Origin: Dama dama
Lineage: Eukaryota > Chordata > Mammalia > Artiodactyla > Cervidae
Assembly (NCBI RefSeq): GCF_033118175.1
Contig: NW_026870963.1
Span: 1,054,001 to 1,118,000 of the forward strand
Reading direction: 5' to 3'
Length of the DNA: 64,000 nt
The notes beneath the pieces were generated by a model, which was not told where the DNA came from, searched no databases, and was given only the letters and a program-made list of their open reading frames with translations. A program made the translations under genes and the position numbers. The number at the start of each line of letters is the position of its first letter. Within the stretch, counting starts at the first letter, position 1. Of the stretch, positions 1 through 14,860 are shown one piece after another.

Positions 1-3000
1 AATATATGAAGAGCTTCAAAAGGTGTCAGAAATGAGAGGAGCATGAAACGGTCTGAAAAATAGGAGGAGCATGAAGTGATGTTGAAAAACATGAAGAGCC
101 TGAAAAGGTGTGAAAAATATGAAGAGCTTCAAAAGGTGTCAAAAATAGGAGGAGCATGAAACGGTCTGAAAAATAGGAGGAGCATGAAGCGGTGTTGAAA
201 AGCATGAAGAGCCTGAAAAGGTGTGAAATATATGAAGAGCTTCAAAAGGTGTGAAAAAATGAAGAGCTTCAAAATCTGTCAAAAATATGAGGAGCATGAA
301 ACGATTTGAAAAATAGGAACAGCATGAAACGGTGTTCAAAGACATGAAGAGCCTGAAAAGGTGTGAAAAATATGAAGAGCTTCAAAACGTGTCAAAAATA
401 TGAGGAGCATGAAACGATCTGAAAAATAGGATGAGCAAGAAGGGGTGTTGAAATACATGAAGAGCCTGAAAACGTGTGAGAAATATGAAGAGATTCAAAA
501 GGTGTGAAAAATATGAAGATCTTCAAAAGGTGTCAATAATGAGATGAGCATGAAACAGTCCGAAAAATAGGAGGAGCCTGAAATCGTGTTCAAAAACATT
601 AAGAGCCTAAAAAGGTGTGAAACATATACAGAGCTTCAAAAGGTGTGAAATACATGAGGAGCATGAAACGGTCTGAAAAATAGGAGGAGCATGAAGTGGT
701 GTTGAAAAACATGAAGAGCCAGAAAAGGTGTGAAATATATGAAGAGCTTCAAAAGGTGTCAAAAATATGAGGAGCATGAAACGTTCTGAAAAATAGGAGG
801 AGCATGAAACGGTGTTCAAAAACATGAAGTGCCTGAAAAGCTGTGAAAAATATGAAGAGCTTCAAAAGGTTTAAAAAATATGAAGAGCTTCAAAAGCTGT
901 GAAATAGATTAGGAGCATGAAACGGTGTGAAAAATAGGAGGAGCATGAAGCGGTGTTCAAAAACATGAAGAGCCTGAAAAGGTGTGAAATATATGAAGAG
1001 ATTCAAAAGGTGTCAAAAATATGAGGAGCATGAAACGCTCTGACAAAGAGGAGGATCATGAAGCGGTGTTGAAAAACATGAAAAGCCTGAAAAGGTGTGA
1101 AAAATATGAAGAGTTTCAAAAGGTGTCAAAAATATGAGGAGCATGAAACTGTCTGAAAAACAGGAAGAGAATGAAACCGTGTTCAAAAACATGAAGAGCC
1201 TGAAAAGGTGTGAAAAATATGAAGAGCTTCAAAAGCTGTGAAATACATGAGGAGCATGAAATGGTCTGAAAAATAGGAGGAGCATGAAGCGGTGTTGAGA
1301 AACATGGAGAGCCTGAAAAGGTGTGAAAAATATGAAGAGCTTCAAAAGGTGTGAAATACATGAGGAGCATGAAACGGTCTGAAAAATAGGAGGAGCATGA
1401 AGCGGTGTTGAGAAACATGGAGAGCCTGAAAATGTGTGAAAAATATGAAAAGCTTCAAAAGTTGTCAAAAATATGAGGAGCATGAAACGGTCTGAAAAAT
1501 AGGAGGAGCATGAAGCGGTGTTGAGAAACATGGAGAGCCTGAAAAGGTGTGAAAAATATGAAGAGCTTCAAAAGTTGTCAAAAATATGAGGAGCATGAAC
1601 CGGGCTGAAAAATAGGAGGAGCATGAAGCGGTGTTGAAAAACATGAAGAGCCTGAAAAGGTGTGAAAAATATGAAGAGCTTCAAAAGGTGTCAAAAATAT
1701 GAGGAGCATGAACTGGACTGAAAAATAGGAGGAGCATGAAGCGGTGTTGAAAAACGTGAAAAGCCTGAAAAGGTGTGAAAAATATGAAGAGCTTCAAATG
1801 GTGTCAAGAAGATGAGGAGGATGAAACGGTCTGAAAAATACGAGGAGCATGAAGCGAAGTTGAAAAACATGAAGAACCTGAAAAGATGTGAAAAATATGA
1901 AGAGATTCAAAAGGTGTCAAAAATATGAGAAGCATGAAAGGGTCTGAAAAATAGGAGGAGCATTAAAAGGTGTTCAAAACAATGAAGAACCTGAAAAGGT
2001 GTGAAGTATATGAAGAGCTTCAAAGGGTGTCAAAAATATGAGGAGCATGAAACGGTCTGAAAAATAGGATGAGCAAGAAGGGGTGTTGAAAAACATGAAG
2101 AGCCTGAAAACGTTTGAGAAATATGAAGAGCTTCAAAAGGTGGGAAATATATGAAGAGCTTCAAAAGGTGTCAGAAATGAGAGAAGCATGACGGTCTGAA
2201 AAATAGGATGAGCAAGAAGGGGTGTTGAAAAACATGAAGAGCCTGAAAACGTTTGAGAAATATGAAGAGCTTCAAAAGGTGTGAAATATATGAAGAGCTT
2301 CAAAAGGTGTCAAAAATGAGATGAGCATGAAACAGTCTGAAAAATAGGAGGAGCATGAAACCGTGTTCAAGAATATGAAGAGCCTAAAAAGGTGTGAAAA
2401 ATATAAAGAGCTTCAAAAGTTGTGAAATACATGAGGAGCATGAAACGGTCTGAAAAATAGGAGGAGCATGAAATGGTGTTGAAAAACATGAAGAGCCTGA
2501 AAAGGTGTGAAATATATGAAGAGCTTCAAAAGGTGTCAGAAAAGAGAGGAGCATGAAACGGTCTGAAAAATAGGAGGAGCATGAAGTGATGTTGAAAAAC
2601 ATGAAGAGCCTGAAAAGGTGTGAAAAATATGAAGAGCTTCAAAAGGTGTCAAAAATAGGAGGAGCATGAAACGGTCTGAAAAATAGGAGGAGCATGAAGC
2701 GGTGTTGAAAAGCATGAAGAGCCTGAAAAGGTGTGAAATATATAAAGAGCTTCAAAAGGTGTGAAAAAATGAAGAGCTTCAAAATCTGTCAAAAATATGA
2801 GGAGCATGAAACGATTTGAAAAATAGGAACAGCATGAAACGGTGTTCAAAGACATGAAGAGCCTGAAAAGGTGTGAAAAATATGAAGAGCTTCAAAACGT
2901 GTCAAAAATATGAGGAGCATGAAACGATCTGAAAAATAGGATGAGCAAGAAGGGGTGTTGAAATACATGAAGAGCCTGAAAACGTGTGAGAAATATGAAG

Positions 3001-6000
3001 ATATTCAAAAGGTGTGAAAAATATGAAGATCTTCAAAAGGTGTCAATAATGAGATGAGCATGAAACAGTCCGAAAAATAGGAGGAGCCTGAAATCGTGTT
3101 CAAAAACATTAAGAGCCTAAAAAGGTGTGAAACATATACAGAGCTTCAAAAGGTGTGAAATACATGAGGAGCATGAAACGGTCTGAAAAATAAGAGGAGC
3201 ATGAAGTGGTGTTGAAAAACATGAAGAGCCTGAAAATGTGTGAAATATATGAAGAGCTTCAAAAGCTGTCAGAAATGAGAGGAGCATGAAACGGTATGAA
3301 AAATAGGAGAAGCATGAAGTGGCTTTGAAAAACATGAAGAGCCTGAAAAGATGTGAAAAATATGAAGAGCTTCAAAAGGTGTCAAAAATATGAGGAGCTT
3401 CTAACTGTCTGAAAAATAGGAGAAGCATGAAGCGGTGTTGAAAAACATGAAGAGCCTGAAGAAGTATGAAATATATGAAGAGTTTCAAAAGGTGTCAAAA
3501 AGATGAGGAGGATGAAACGGTCTGAAAAATAGGAGGAGCATGAAGCGGTGTTGAAAAACATGAAGAACCTGAAAAGGTGTGAAAAATATGAAGAGCTTCA
3601 AAAGGTTTAAAAAATATGAAGAGATTGAAAAGCTGTGAAATCGATGAGGAGCAAGAAACGGTCTGAAAAATAGGAGGAGCATGAAGCGGTGTTCAAAAAC
3701 ATGAAGAGCCTGAAAAGGTGTGAAATATATGAAGAGATTCAAAAGGTGTCAAAAATATGAGGAGCATGAAACGCTCTGAAAAAGAGGAGGATCATGAAGC
3801 GGTGTTGAAAAACATGAAAAGCCTGAAAAGTTGTGAAAAATATGAAGAGTTTCAAAAGGTGTCAAAAATATGAGGAGCATGAAACTGTCTGCAAAACAGG
3901 AAGAACATGAAACCGTGTTCAAAAACATGAAGAGCTTGAAAAGGTGTGAAAAATATGAAGAGCTTCAAAAGGTGTGAAATACATGAGGAGCATGAAATGG
4001 TCTGAAAAACAGGAGGAGCATGAAGCGGTGTTGAGTAACATGGAGAGCCTGAAAAGGTGTGAAAAATATGAAGAGCTTCAAAAGGTGTGAAATACATGAG
4101 GAGCATGAAACGGTCTGAAAAATAGGAGGAGCATGAAGCGGTGTTGAGAAACATGGAGAGCCTGAAAATGTGTGAAAAATATGAAAAGCTTCAAAAGTTG
4201 TCAAAAATATGAGGAGCATGAAACGGTCTGAAAAATAGGAGGAGCATGAAGCGATGTTGAAAAACATGAAGAGCCTGAAAAGGTGTGAAAAATATGAAGA
4301 GCTTCAAAAGGTGTCAAAAATATGAGGAGCATGAACTGGACTGAAAAATAGGAGGAGCATGAAGCGGTGTTGAAAAACGTGAAAAGCCTGAAAAGGTGTG
4401 AAAAATATGAAGAGCTTCAAAAGGTGTCAAGAAGATGAGGAGGATGAAACGGTCTGAAAAATACGAGGAGCATGAAGCGAAGTTGAAAAACATGAAGAAC
4501 CTGAAAAGATGTGAAAAATATGAAGAGATTCAAAAGGTGTCAAAAATATGAGAAGCATGAAAGGGTCTGAAAAATAGGAGGAGCATGAAAAGGTGTTCAA
4601 AACCATGAAGAACCTGAAAAGTGTGAAGTATATGAAGAGCTTCAAAAGGTGTCAAAAATATGAGGAGCATGAAACGGTCTGAAAAATAGGAGGAGCATGA
4701 AGCGGTGTTGAAAAACATGTAGAGCATGAAAAGGTGTGAAAAATATGAAGAGCTTCAAAAGGTGTCAAAAATATGAGGAGCATGAAAGGGTCTGAAAAAT
4801 ACGAGGAGCACGAAGCGGTGTTGAAAAACATGAAGAGCCTGAAAAGGTGTGAAATATATGAAGAGCTTCAAAAGGTGTCAAAAATAGGAGGAGCATGAAA
4901 CGGTCTGAAAAATTGGAGGAGCATGAAGCGGTGTTGAAAAGCATGAAGAGCCTGAAAAGGTGTGAAAAATATGAAGAGCTTCAAAAGGTGTGAAAAAATG
5001 AAGAGCTCAAAATCTGTCAAAAATATGAGGAGCATGAAAAGATTTGAAAAATAGGAACAGCATGAAACGGTGTTCAAAGACATGAAGAGCCTGAAAAGGT
5101 GTGAAAAATATGAAGAGCTTCAAAACGTGTCAAAAATATGAGGAGCATGAAACGATCTGAAAAATAGGATGAGCAAGAAGGGGTGTTGAAATACATGAAG
5201 AGCCTGAAAACGTTTGAGAAATATGAAGAGATTCAAAAGGTGTGAAAAATATGAAGAGATTCAAAAGGTGTCAAAAATGAGATGAGCATGAAACAGTCCG
5301 AAAAATAGGAGGAGCCTGAAATCGTGTTCAAAAACATTAATAGCCTAAAAAGGTGTGAAAAATATAAAGAGCTTAAAAAGGTGTGAAATACATGAGGAGC
5401 ATGAAACGGTCTGAAAAATAGGAGGAGCATGAAGTGGTGTTGAAAAACATGAAGAGCCTGAAAATGTGTGAAATATATGAAGAGCTTGAAAAGGTGTCAG
5501 AAATGAGAGGAGCATGAAACGGTATGAAAAATAGGAGAAGCATGAAGTGGCTTTGAAAAACATGAAGAGCCTGAAAAGATGTGAAAAATATGAAGAGCTT
5601 CAAAAGGTGTCAAAAATATGAGGAGCATGAAACGGTCTGAAAAATAAGAGTAGCATGAAACGGTGTTCAAAAACATGAAGATCCTGAAAAGGTGTGAAAA
5701 ATATGAAGAGCTTCAAAAGGTGTCAAAAATATGAGGAGCATGAGACGGTCTGAAAAATAGGAGGAGCAAGAAGCGGTGTTGAAAAACATGAAGAGCATGA
5801 AAAGGTGTGAAATATATGAAGAGATTCAAAAGGTGTCAAATATATGAGGAGCATGAATCGGTGTTGAAAAACATGAAGAGCCTGAAAATGTGTGAAAAAT
5901 ATGAAGAGCCTCAAAAGGTGTCAAAAATATGAGGAGCATGAAACGGTCTGAATAATAGGAGAAGCATGAAGCGGTGTTGAAAAACATGAAGAACATGAAA

Positions 6001-8490
6001 AGGTGTGAAAAATATGAAGAGCTTCAAAAGGTGTCAAAAATATGAGGAGCATGAACCGGTCTGAAAAATAGGAGGAGCATGAAGCGGTGTTCAAAAACAT
6101 GAAGAGCATGAAAAGGTGTGAAAAATATGAAGAGCTTCAAAAGGTGTCAAAAATATGAGGAGCATGAAACGGTCTGAAAAATAGGAAGAGCATGAAGCGG
6201 TGTTGAAAAACATGAAGAGCCTGAAAAAGTATGAAAAATATGAAGAGCTTCAAATGGTGTCAAAAATATGACGAGCATGAAACGGTCTGAAAAATAGGAG
6301 GAGCATGAATTGGTGTAGAAAAACATGAAGAGACTGAAAAGGTGTGAAAAATATGAAGAGCTTCTAAAGGTGTCAAAAATATGAGGATCTAGAAACGGTG
6401 TGAAAAACAGGAGGAGCATGAAGTGCTGTTGAGAAACATGAAGAGGCTGAAAAGGTGTGAAAAATATGAATAGCTTCAAAAGTTTTCAAATAAATGAGGA
6501 GCATGAAACTGTCTGAAAAATAGGAGGAGCATGAAACGGTGTTGAGAAACATGAAGAGCCTGAAAAGGTGAAAAAATATGAAGACCTTCAAAAGGTGTTC
6601 AGAAATATGAAGAGCTTCAAAAGGTGTCAAAAATAATGAGGAAAATGAAGCGGTCTGAATAATAGGAGGAGCATAAAGTGGTGTTCAAAATCATGAAGAG
6701 CCTTAAAAGGTGTGAAAAATATGAAGAGCTTCAAAAGGTGTGAAAAAAATGAAGAGCTTCAAAATCTGTCAAAAATATGAGGAGCATGAAACGATCTGAA
6801 AAATAGGAGCAGCAAGAAACTGTGTTTAAAGACATGAAGAGCCTGAAAAGGTGTGAAAAATATAAAGAGCTTCAAAACGTGTCAAAAATATGAGGAGCAT
6901 GAAACGATCTGAAAAATAGGAAGAGCAAGAAGTGGTGTTGAAAAAAATGAAGAGCCTGAAAACGTTTGAAAAATATGAAGAGCTTCAAATGGTGTGGAAA
7001 ATATGAAGAGCTTCAAAATGTGTCAAAAGTTAGATGAGCATGAAACGGTCTGAAAAATCGGAGGAGCATGAAGTGGTGTTGAAAAACATTAAGAGCCTGA
7101 AAATGTGTGAAATATATGAAGAGCTTCAAAAGGTGTCAGAAATGATAGAAGCATGAAACGGTCTGAAAAATAGGATGAGCAAGAAGGGGTGTTGAAAAAC
7201 ATGAAGAGCCTGAAAACGTTTGAGAAATATGATGAGATTCAAAAGGTGTGAAAAATATGAAGAGATTCAAAAGGTGTCAAAAATGAGATGAGCATGAAAC
7301 AGTCCGAAAAATAGGAGGAGTCTGAAATCGTGTTCAAAAACATTAAGAGCCTAAAAAGGTGTGAAAAATATAAAGAGCTTCAAAAGGTGTGAAATACAAG
7401 AGGAGCATGAAACGGTCTGAAAAATAGGAGGAGCATGAAGTGATGTTGAAAAACATGAAGAGCCTGAAAATGTGTGAAATATATGAAGAGCTTGAAAAGG
7501 TGTCAGAAATGAGAGGAGCATGAAACGGTATGAAAAATAGGAGAAGCATGAAGTGGCTTTGAAAAACATGAAGAGCCTGAAAAGATGTGAAAAATATGAA
7601 GAGCTTCAAAAGGTGTCAAAAATATGAGGAGCATGAAACGGTCTGAAAAATAAGAGTAGCATGAAACGGTGTTCAAAAACATGAAGATCCTGAAAAGGTG
7701 TGAAAAATATAAAGAGCTTCAAAAGGTGTCAAAAATATGAGGAGCATGAGACGGTCTGAAAAATAGGAGGAGCAAGAAGCGGTGTTGAAAAAGATTAAGA
7801 GCCTGAAAACGTTTGAAAAATATGAAGAGCTTCAAAAGGTGTGGAAAATATGAAGAGCTTCAAAATGTGTCAAAAGCGAGATGAGTATGAAACGGTCTGA
7901 AAAATAGGAGGAGCAGGAAGTGGTGTTGAAAAACATGAAGAACCTGAAAATGTGTGAAATATATGAAGAGATTCAAAAGGTGTCAAATATATGAGGAGCA
8001 TGAATCGGTGTTGAAAAACATGAAGAGCCTGAAAATGTGTGAAAAATATGAAGAGCCTCAAAAGGTGTCAAAAATATGAGGAGCATGAAACGGTCTGAAT
8101 AATAGGAGAAGCATGAAGCGGTGTTGAAAAACATGAAGAACATGAAAAGGTGTGAAAAATATGAAGAGCTTCAAAAGGTGTCAAAAATATGAGGAGGATG
8201 AACCGGTCTGAAAAATAGGAGGAGCATGAAGCGGTGTTCAAAAACATGAAGAGCATGAAAAGGTGTGAAAAATATGAAGAGCTTCAAAAGGTGTCAAAAA
8301 TATGAGGAGCATGAAACGGTCTGAAAAATAGGAAGAGCATGAAGCGGTGTTGAAAAACATGAAGAGCCTGAAAAAGTGTGAAAAATATGAAGAGCTTCAA
8401 ATGGTGTCAAAAATATGAGGAGCATGAAACGGTCTGAAAAATAGGAGGAGCATGAAGCGGTGTTGAAAAACATGTAGAGCATGAAAAGGT
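1..8490 (+). repeat. Higher-order repeat domain 1 (1.7-2.5 kb period)
   Basis: Blocks of many units are themselves repeated. A landmark variant, GTGAAAAAATGAAGAGC followed by AAAATCTGTC, occurs at 251, 2,761, 4,990 (one base lost) and 6,740 (one A gained), giving periods of 2,510, 2,229 and 1,750 bp. Bases 1-720 match 2,511-3,230 closely at an offset of 2,510. Further on, 961-1,760 matches at an offset of 2,736, so the second copy gained 226 bp, two units. Around 5,641 and 7,647 another pair lies 2,006 bp apart, and the offset becomes 2,147 by 5,861/8,008, a gain of 141 bp (five subunits). The copies therefore differ mainly by whole-subunit insertions. The edges of the domain are approximate. 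Confidence 0.85.
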
Positions 8491-11400
8491 GTGAAAAATA
8501 TGAAAAGCTTCAAAAGGTGTCAAAAATATGAGGAGCATGAAACGGTCTGAAAAAAGGGAGGAGCATGAAGCGGTGTTCAAAAACATGAAGAGCTTGAAAA
8601 GGTGTGAAAAATATGAAGAGCTTCAAAATGTGTGAGAAATATGAAGACCTTCAAAAGGTGTCAAAAATTAGATTAGCATGAAAGGGTCTGAAAAATAGGA
8701 GGAGCATGAAGCGGTGTTCAAAAACATGAAGAGCCTGAAAAGGTGTGAAAAATATTAAGAGCTTCAAAAGGTGTGAAAAATATGAAGAGCTTCAAAAGGT
8801 GTCAAAAATCGATGAGCAGGAAATGTTCTGAAAAATAGGAGGAGCATGAAGTGGTGTTAAAAAGATGAAGAGCCTGAAAAGGTGTGAAATATATGAAGAG
8901 CTTCAAAAGGTGTCAAAAATATGAGGAGAATGAAACGGTCTGAAAAAGAGGAGGAGCATGAAGCGGTGTTGAAAAACATGAAGAGCCTGAAAAGGTGTGA
9001 AAAATATGAAGAGCTTCAAAATGTGCAAAAATATGAGGATCATGAAACGGTCTGAAAAATAGGAGAAGCAGGAAGTGGTGTTGAAAAACATGAAGAGCCT
9101 GAAAACGTGTGAAAAATATGAAGAGCTTCAAAAGGTGTGAAAAATATGAAGAGCTTCAAAAGGTGATAAAAATGAGACGAGCATGAAACGGTCTGAAAAA
9201 TATGAGGAGCATGAAGCGGTGTTGGAAATCATGAAGAGTCTGAAAAGGTGTGAAAAATATGAAGAGCTTCAAAAGGTGTCAAAACTATGAGGAGCATGAA
9301 ACGGTCTGAAAAATAGGAGGAGCATGAAAAGGTGTTCAAATGCATGAAGAGCCTGAAAAGGTGTGAAAAATATGAAGAGCTTCAAAAGGTGTAAAATTTT
9401 GAGGAACATGAAACGGTCTGGAAAATAGGATGAGCATGAAGTTGTGTTGAAAAACATGAAGAGACTGAAAAGGTGCGAAAGATATGAAGAGGTTCAAAAG
9501 GTGTGAAAAATATGACGAGTATGATACGGTCTGAAAAATAAGAGGAGCATGAAGCTCTGTTCAAAAACATGAAGAGCCTGAAAAGTTGTGAAAAATATGA
9601 AAAGCTTCAAAAGTTGTCAAAAATATGAGGAGCATGAAACATTCTGAAAAATAGGAGGATCATGAAGCGGTGCTCAAAATCATGAAGAGGCTGAAAAGGT
9701 GTGAAAAATATGAAGAGTTCAAAGCGAGTGAAATACATGAGGAGCATGAAACGGTCTGAAAAATAGGAGGAGGATAAAGCAGTGTTCAAAAACATGAAGG
9801 GCCTGAAAAGGTGTGAAAAATATGAAGGGCTTCAAAAAATGTCAAAAATATGAGGAGCATTAAATGGTCTGAAAAATAGGAGCAGCATGAAACGGTGTTC
9901 AAAAACATGAAGATCCTGAAAAGGTGTGAAAAATATGAAGAGCTTCAAAACGTGTCAAAAATATGAGGAGCATGAAACGGTCTGAAAATTAGGAGGGGCA
10001 AGAAGTAGTGTTGAAAAACATGAACAGTCTGCAAACTTGTGAGAAATATGAAGAGCTTCAAAAGCTGTGAAAAATATGAAGTGCTTCAAAAGGTGTCAAA
10101 AATGAGATGAGCATGAAACGGTCTGAAAAATAGGAGGAGCATGAAGTTGTGTTGAAAAACATGAAGAGCCTGAAAAGGTGTCAAAAATATGAAGAGCTTC
10201 AAAAGGTGTGAAATACATGAGGAGCATGAAACTCTCTGAAATATAGGAGGAGCATGAAGTGGTGTTGAAAAACATGATGAGGCTGAAAACGTGTGAAAAA
10301 TATGAGGAGGTTCAAAAGGTGTGAAACCTATGAGGAGCATGATAAGGTTTAAAAAATAGGAGGAGCATGAAGCGGTGTTCAAAAACATGAAGAGCCTGAA
10401 AAGCTGTGAAAAATATGAAAAGCCTCAAAAGGTGTCAAAAATATGAGGAGCATGGAACGGTCTGAAAAATAGGAGGAGCATGAAGCGGTGTTCAAAAACA
10501 TGAAGAGCCTGAAAAGGTGTGAAAAATATGAAGAGCTTCAAAAGGTGTCAAAAATATGAGGAGCATGAAACAGTCTGAAAAAAGGGAGGAGGACGAAGCG
10601 GTGTTCAAAAACATGAAGAGCCTGAAAAGGTGTGAAAAATATGAAGAGCTTCAAAAGGTGTGAAATACATGAGGAGCATGAAACGGGCTGAAAAATAGGA
10701 GAAGCATGAAGTGGTGTGGAAAAACATGAAGAGCCTGAAAAGGTGTGAAAAATATGAAAAGCTTCAAAAGGTGTCAAAATTATGAGGAGCACGAAACGGT
10801 CTGAAAAATAGGAGGAGCATGAAGTGGTGTTGAAAAACACAAAGCGCCTGAAAAAGTGTGAAAAATATGAAGAGCTTCAAAAGTTGTCGAAAATATGAGG
10901 AGCATGTAACGGTCTGAAAAATAGGAGGAGCATGAAACGGTCTGAAAAAGAGGAGGAGCATGAAGGGGTGTTCAAAAACATGAAGAGCCTGAAAAGGTGT
11001 GAAAAATATGAAGAGCTTCAAAAATATGAAAAATATGAAGAGCTTCAAAAGGTGTGAAAAATATGAAGAGCTTCAAATGTGTCAAAAATGAGATGAGCAT
11101 GAAACGGTCTGAAAAATAGGAGGAGCATGAAGCGGTGTTGAAAGACATGAAGAGCCTGAAAACGTGTGAAAAATATGATGACCTTCAAAAGGTGTCAAAA
11201 ATATGAGGAGAATGAAACGTTCTGAATAATAGGAGGAGCATGAAGCGGTGTTGAAAGACATGAAGAGCCTGAAAACGTGTGAAAAATATGAAGAGCTTCA
11301 AAAGGTGTGAAAAATATGAAGAGCGTCAAATGTGTCAAAAATGAGATGAGCATGAAACGGTCTGAAAAATAAGAGGAGCATGAAGTGGAGTTGAAAAAAA

Positions 11401-14400
11401 AAAGAAGAGCCTGAAAAGATGTGAATATATGAAGACCTTCAAAAGGTGTCAAAAATATGAGGAGAATGAAACGGTCTGAATAATAGGAGGAGCATGAAGC
11501 GGTGTTGAAAAACATGAAGAGCCTGAAAAGGTGTGAAAAATATGGAGAGATTCTAAAGGTTTCAAAAATGAGAATAGCATGAAACGGTCTGAAAAATAAG
11601 AGGAGCATGAAGTTGTGGTGAAAATCACGAAGAGCCTGAAAAGGTGTGAAAAATATGAAGAGCTTCTAAAGGTGTCAAAAATATGAGGAGCATGAAACGG
11701 TCTGAAAAATAGGAAGATCATGAAGCGGTGTCCAAAAACATGAAAAGCCTGAAAAGGTGTGAAAATATGAAGAGCTTCAAAAAGTGTCAAAAATATGAGG
11801 AGCATGAAACGGTCTGAAAAAAAGGAGGAGCATGAAGTGGTGTCGAAAAACATGAAGAGACTGAAAAGGTGTGAAAAATATGAAGAGCTTCAAAAGGTGT
11901 GAAATACATGAGGAGCATGAAACTCTCTGAAAAATAGGAGGAGCATGAAGCTGTGTTAAAAACATGAAGAGCCTGAAAAGGTGTGAAAAATATGGAGAGC
12001 TTTAAAAGCTGTGAAAAATATGAGGAGCATGAAACCGTCTGAAAAACAGAAGCAGCATGAAACGGTGTTGAAAAACATGAAGAGCCTGCAAACGTGTGAA
12101 AAATATGAAGAGCTTCAAAAGGTGTGAAATATATGAAGAGCTTCAAAAGGTGTCAAAAATGAGATGAGCATGAAACGTTCTGAAAAATAGTAGGAGCATG
12201 AAACGGTCTGAAAAATAGGAGGAGCATGAAGCGGTGGTGAAAAACATGAATAGTCTGAAAACGTGTGAAAAATATGAAGAGCTTCAAAAATGTGAAAAAT
12301 TTGAAGAGCTTCAAAAGGTGTGAAAAATATGAGGAGCATGAAACGGTCTGAAAAAGAGCAGGAGCATGAAGCGGTATTGAAAAACATGAAGAGCCTGAAA
12401 AGGTGTGAAATATATGAAGAGCTTCAAAAGGTGTGAAAAATATGAAGAGCTTCAAAAGCTGTCAAAAATATGAGGAGCATGAAAAGGTCTGAAAAATAGG
12501 AGGAGCATGAAAGGTGTTCAAAAACATGAAGTGCCTGAAAAGGTGTGAAAAATAAGAAGAGCTTCAAAAGGTGTCAAAAAAGAGATGAGCATGAAACGGT
12601 CTGAACAATAGGAGGAGCTTGAAGCTCTGCTCAAAAACATGAAGAGCCTGAGAAGGCATGAAAAACATGAAGAGCTTCAAACGGTGTGAAAAATATGAGG
12701 AGCATGAAACGGTCTGAAAAATAGGAGGAGCATGAAGTGGTGTTCAATAATATGCAGAGCCTGAAAAGGTGTGAAAAATATGACGAGCTTCCAAAGTTGT
12801 CAAAAATATGAGGAGCATGAAAAGGTCTGAAAAATAGGAGCATGAAGCGATGTTCATTAATATGAAGAGCCTGAAAATGTGTGAAAAATATGAACAGCTC
12901 CAAAAGTTGTCAAAAATATGAGGAGCATGAAACGGTCTCAAAAATGGGAGGAGCGTGAAGCAAGATGTGAAAAACATGAAGAGCCTGAAAAGGTGTGACA
13001 TATATAAAGAGCTTCAAAAGGTGTAAAAAATATGAGGTGCATGAAACGGTCTGAAAAATAGGAGGAGCATGAAGTGGTGTTGAAAAACATGAAGAGCCTG
13101 AGAAGGTGTGAAAAGTATGAAGACCTTCAAAAGGTGTCAAAAATATGAGGTGCCTGAAACGGTCTGAAAAATAGGAGGAGCATGAAGCGGTGTTGAAAAA
13201 CATGAAGAGCCTGAAAAGGTGTGAAAAATATGAAGAGCTTCAAAAGGTTTCAAAAATATGAGGAGCATGAAACGGTCTGAAAAATAGGAGGAGCATTGTA
13301 GTGTTGTTCAAAAACTTGAAGAGCCTGAAATGGTGTGAAAAATATGAAGAGCTTCAAAAGCTGTCAAAAATATGAGGAGCATGAAACGGTCTGAAAAATA
13401 GGAGGAGCATGAGGCGGTGTAGAAAAACATGAAGAGCCTGAAAAGGTGTGAAAAATATGAGGAGCTTCAAAAGGTGTGAAAAATGAGATGAGCATGAAAC
13501 GGTCTGAAAAATAGGAGGAGCATGAAGTGGTGATGAAAAACATGAAGAGCCTGAACAGGTTGAAATATATGAAGAGCTTCAAAAGGTGTCAAAAAAATGA
13601 GGAGCATGAAACGGTCTGAAAAATAGGAGAAGCATGAAGCGGTGTTCAAAAACATGAAGAGCCTGAAATGGTGTGAAAAATATGAAGAACTTCAAAAGGA
13701 TTGAAATGCATGAGGACCATGTAACGGTCTGAAAAATAGGAAGAGCATGAAGCGGTATTGAAAAACATGAAGAGCCTGAAAAGGTGTGAAATATATGAAG
13801 AGCTTCAAAATGTGTCAAAAATATGAGGAGCATGAAACGGTCTCAAAAATATGAGGAGCATGAAGCGGTGTTGAAAATCATGAAGAGCCTGAAAAGGTGT
13901 GAAAAATATGAAGAGCTTCAAAAGGTGTGAAATATATGAAGAGCTTCAAAAGCTGTCATTAATGAGATGAGCATGAAACGGTCTGAAAAATAGGAGGAGC
14001 ATGAAGTGGTGTTGAAAACATGAAGATACTGAAAAAGTGTGAAATATATGAAGAGCTTCAAAAAGTGTGAAAAATATGAGGAGCTTCAAAATGTGTCAAA
14101 AATATGAGGAGCATGAAACGGTCTTAAAAAACGGAGGAGCATGAAGCGGTGTTGAAAAATATGAAGAGCCTGCAATGGTGTGAAAAATATGAAGAGCTTC
14201 AAAAGGTGTGAAAAATATGAGGAGCATGAAACGTTCTGAAGAATAGGAGGAGGATTGCAGTGATGTTCAAAAACATGAAGAACATGAAAAGGTGTGAAAA
14301 ATATGAAGAACTTCCAAAGGTGTGAAATAGAAGAGGAGCATGAAACAGCCTGAAAAATAGGAGGAGCATGAAGCGGTGTTGAAAAACATGAAGAACCTGA

Positions 14401-14860
14401 AAAGGTGTGAAAAATATGAACAGCTTCAAAAGGTGTGAAAAATATGAAGACATTCAAAGGTGTCAAAATTATGAGGAGCAAGAAACGGTCTGAAAATAGG
14501 AGGAGCATGAAACGGTGTTGAAAAACATGAAGAGCCTGAAAAGGTGCAAAAATATAAAGAGCTTCAAAAAGTGTCAACAATATGAGCAGCATGAAACGGT
14601 CTGAAATATAGGAGGAGCATTAAACGGTGTTGATAAACATGAAGAGCCTGAAAAGGTGTGAAAAATATGAAGAGCTTCAAAATGTGTGAAATACATGAGG
14701 AGCATGAAACGGTCTGAAAAGGAGGAGGAGCATGAAGCCGTGTTCAAAATCATGAAGAGCCTAAAAACGTGTGAAAAATATGAAGAGCTTCAAAAGGTGT
14801 GAAAAATATGAAGAGGTTCAAAAGGTGTCAAAAATATGAGGAGCATGAAACGATCTGAAA
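8491..14860 (+). repeat. Monomeric satellite segment, no long higher-order period seen
   Basis: Tetramers and pentamers are mixed here, with no block duplication longer than a few units that I could see by reading. The extra-B pentamer followed by the GAGATGAGC form of subunit C recurs, for example near 10,060-10,100, 11,040-11,090, 12,120-12,170 and 13,930-13,970. A short local duplication carries GTGTTGAAAGACATG at about 11,134 and 11,246. Two C-like subunits stand side by side near 10,905-10,960 and 12,160-12,230. No gene or foreign element is visible. Confidence 0.8.

Noticed and set aside
11393..11404. Short poly-A stretch that could mark another retrotransposon tail
   Set aside because: It is only about ten A bases inside an otherwise normal D-to-A subunit junction; no inserted sequence precedes it.
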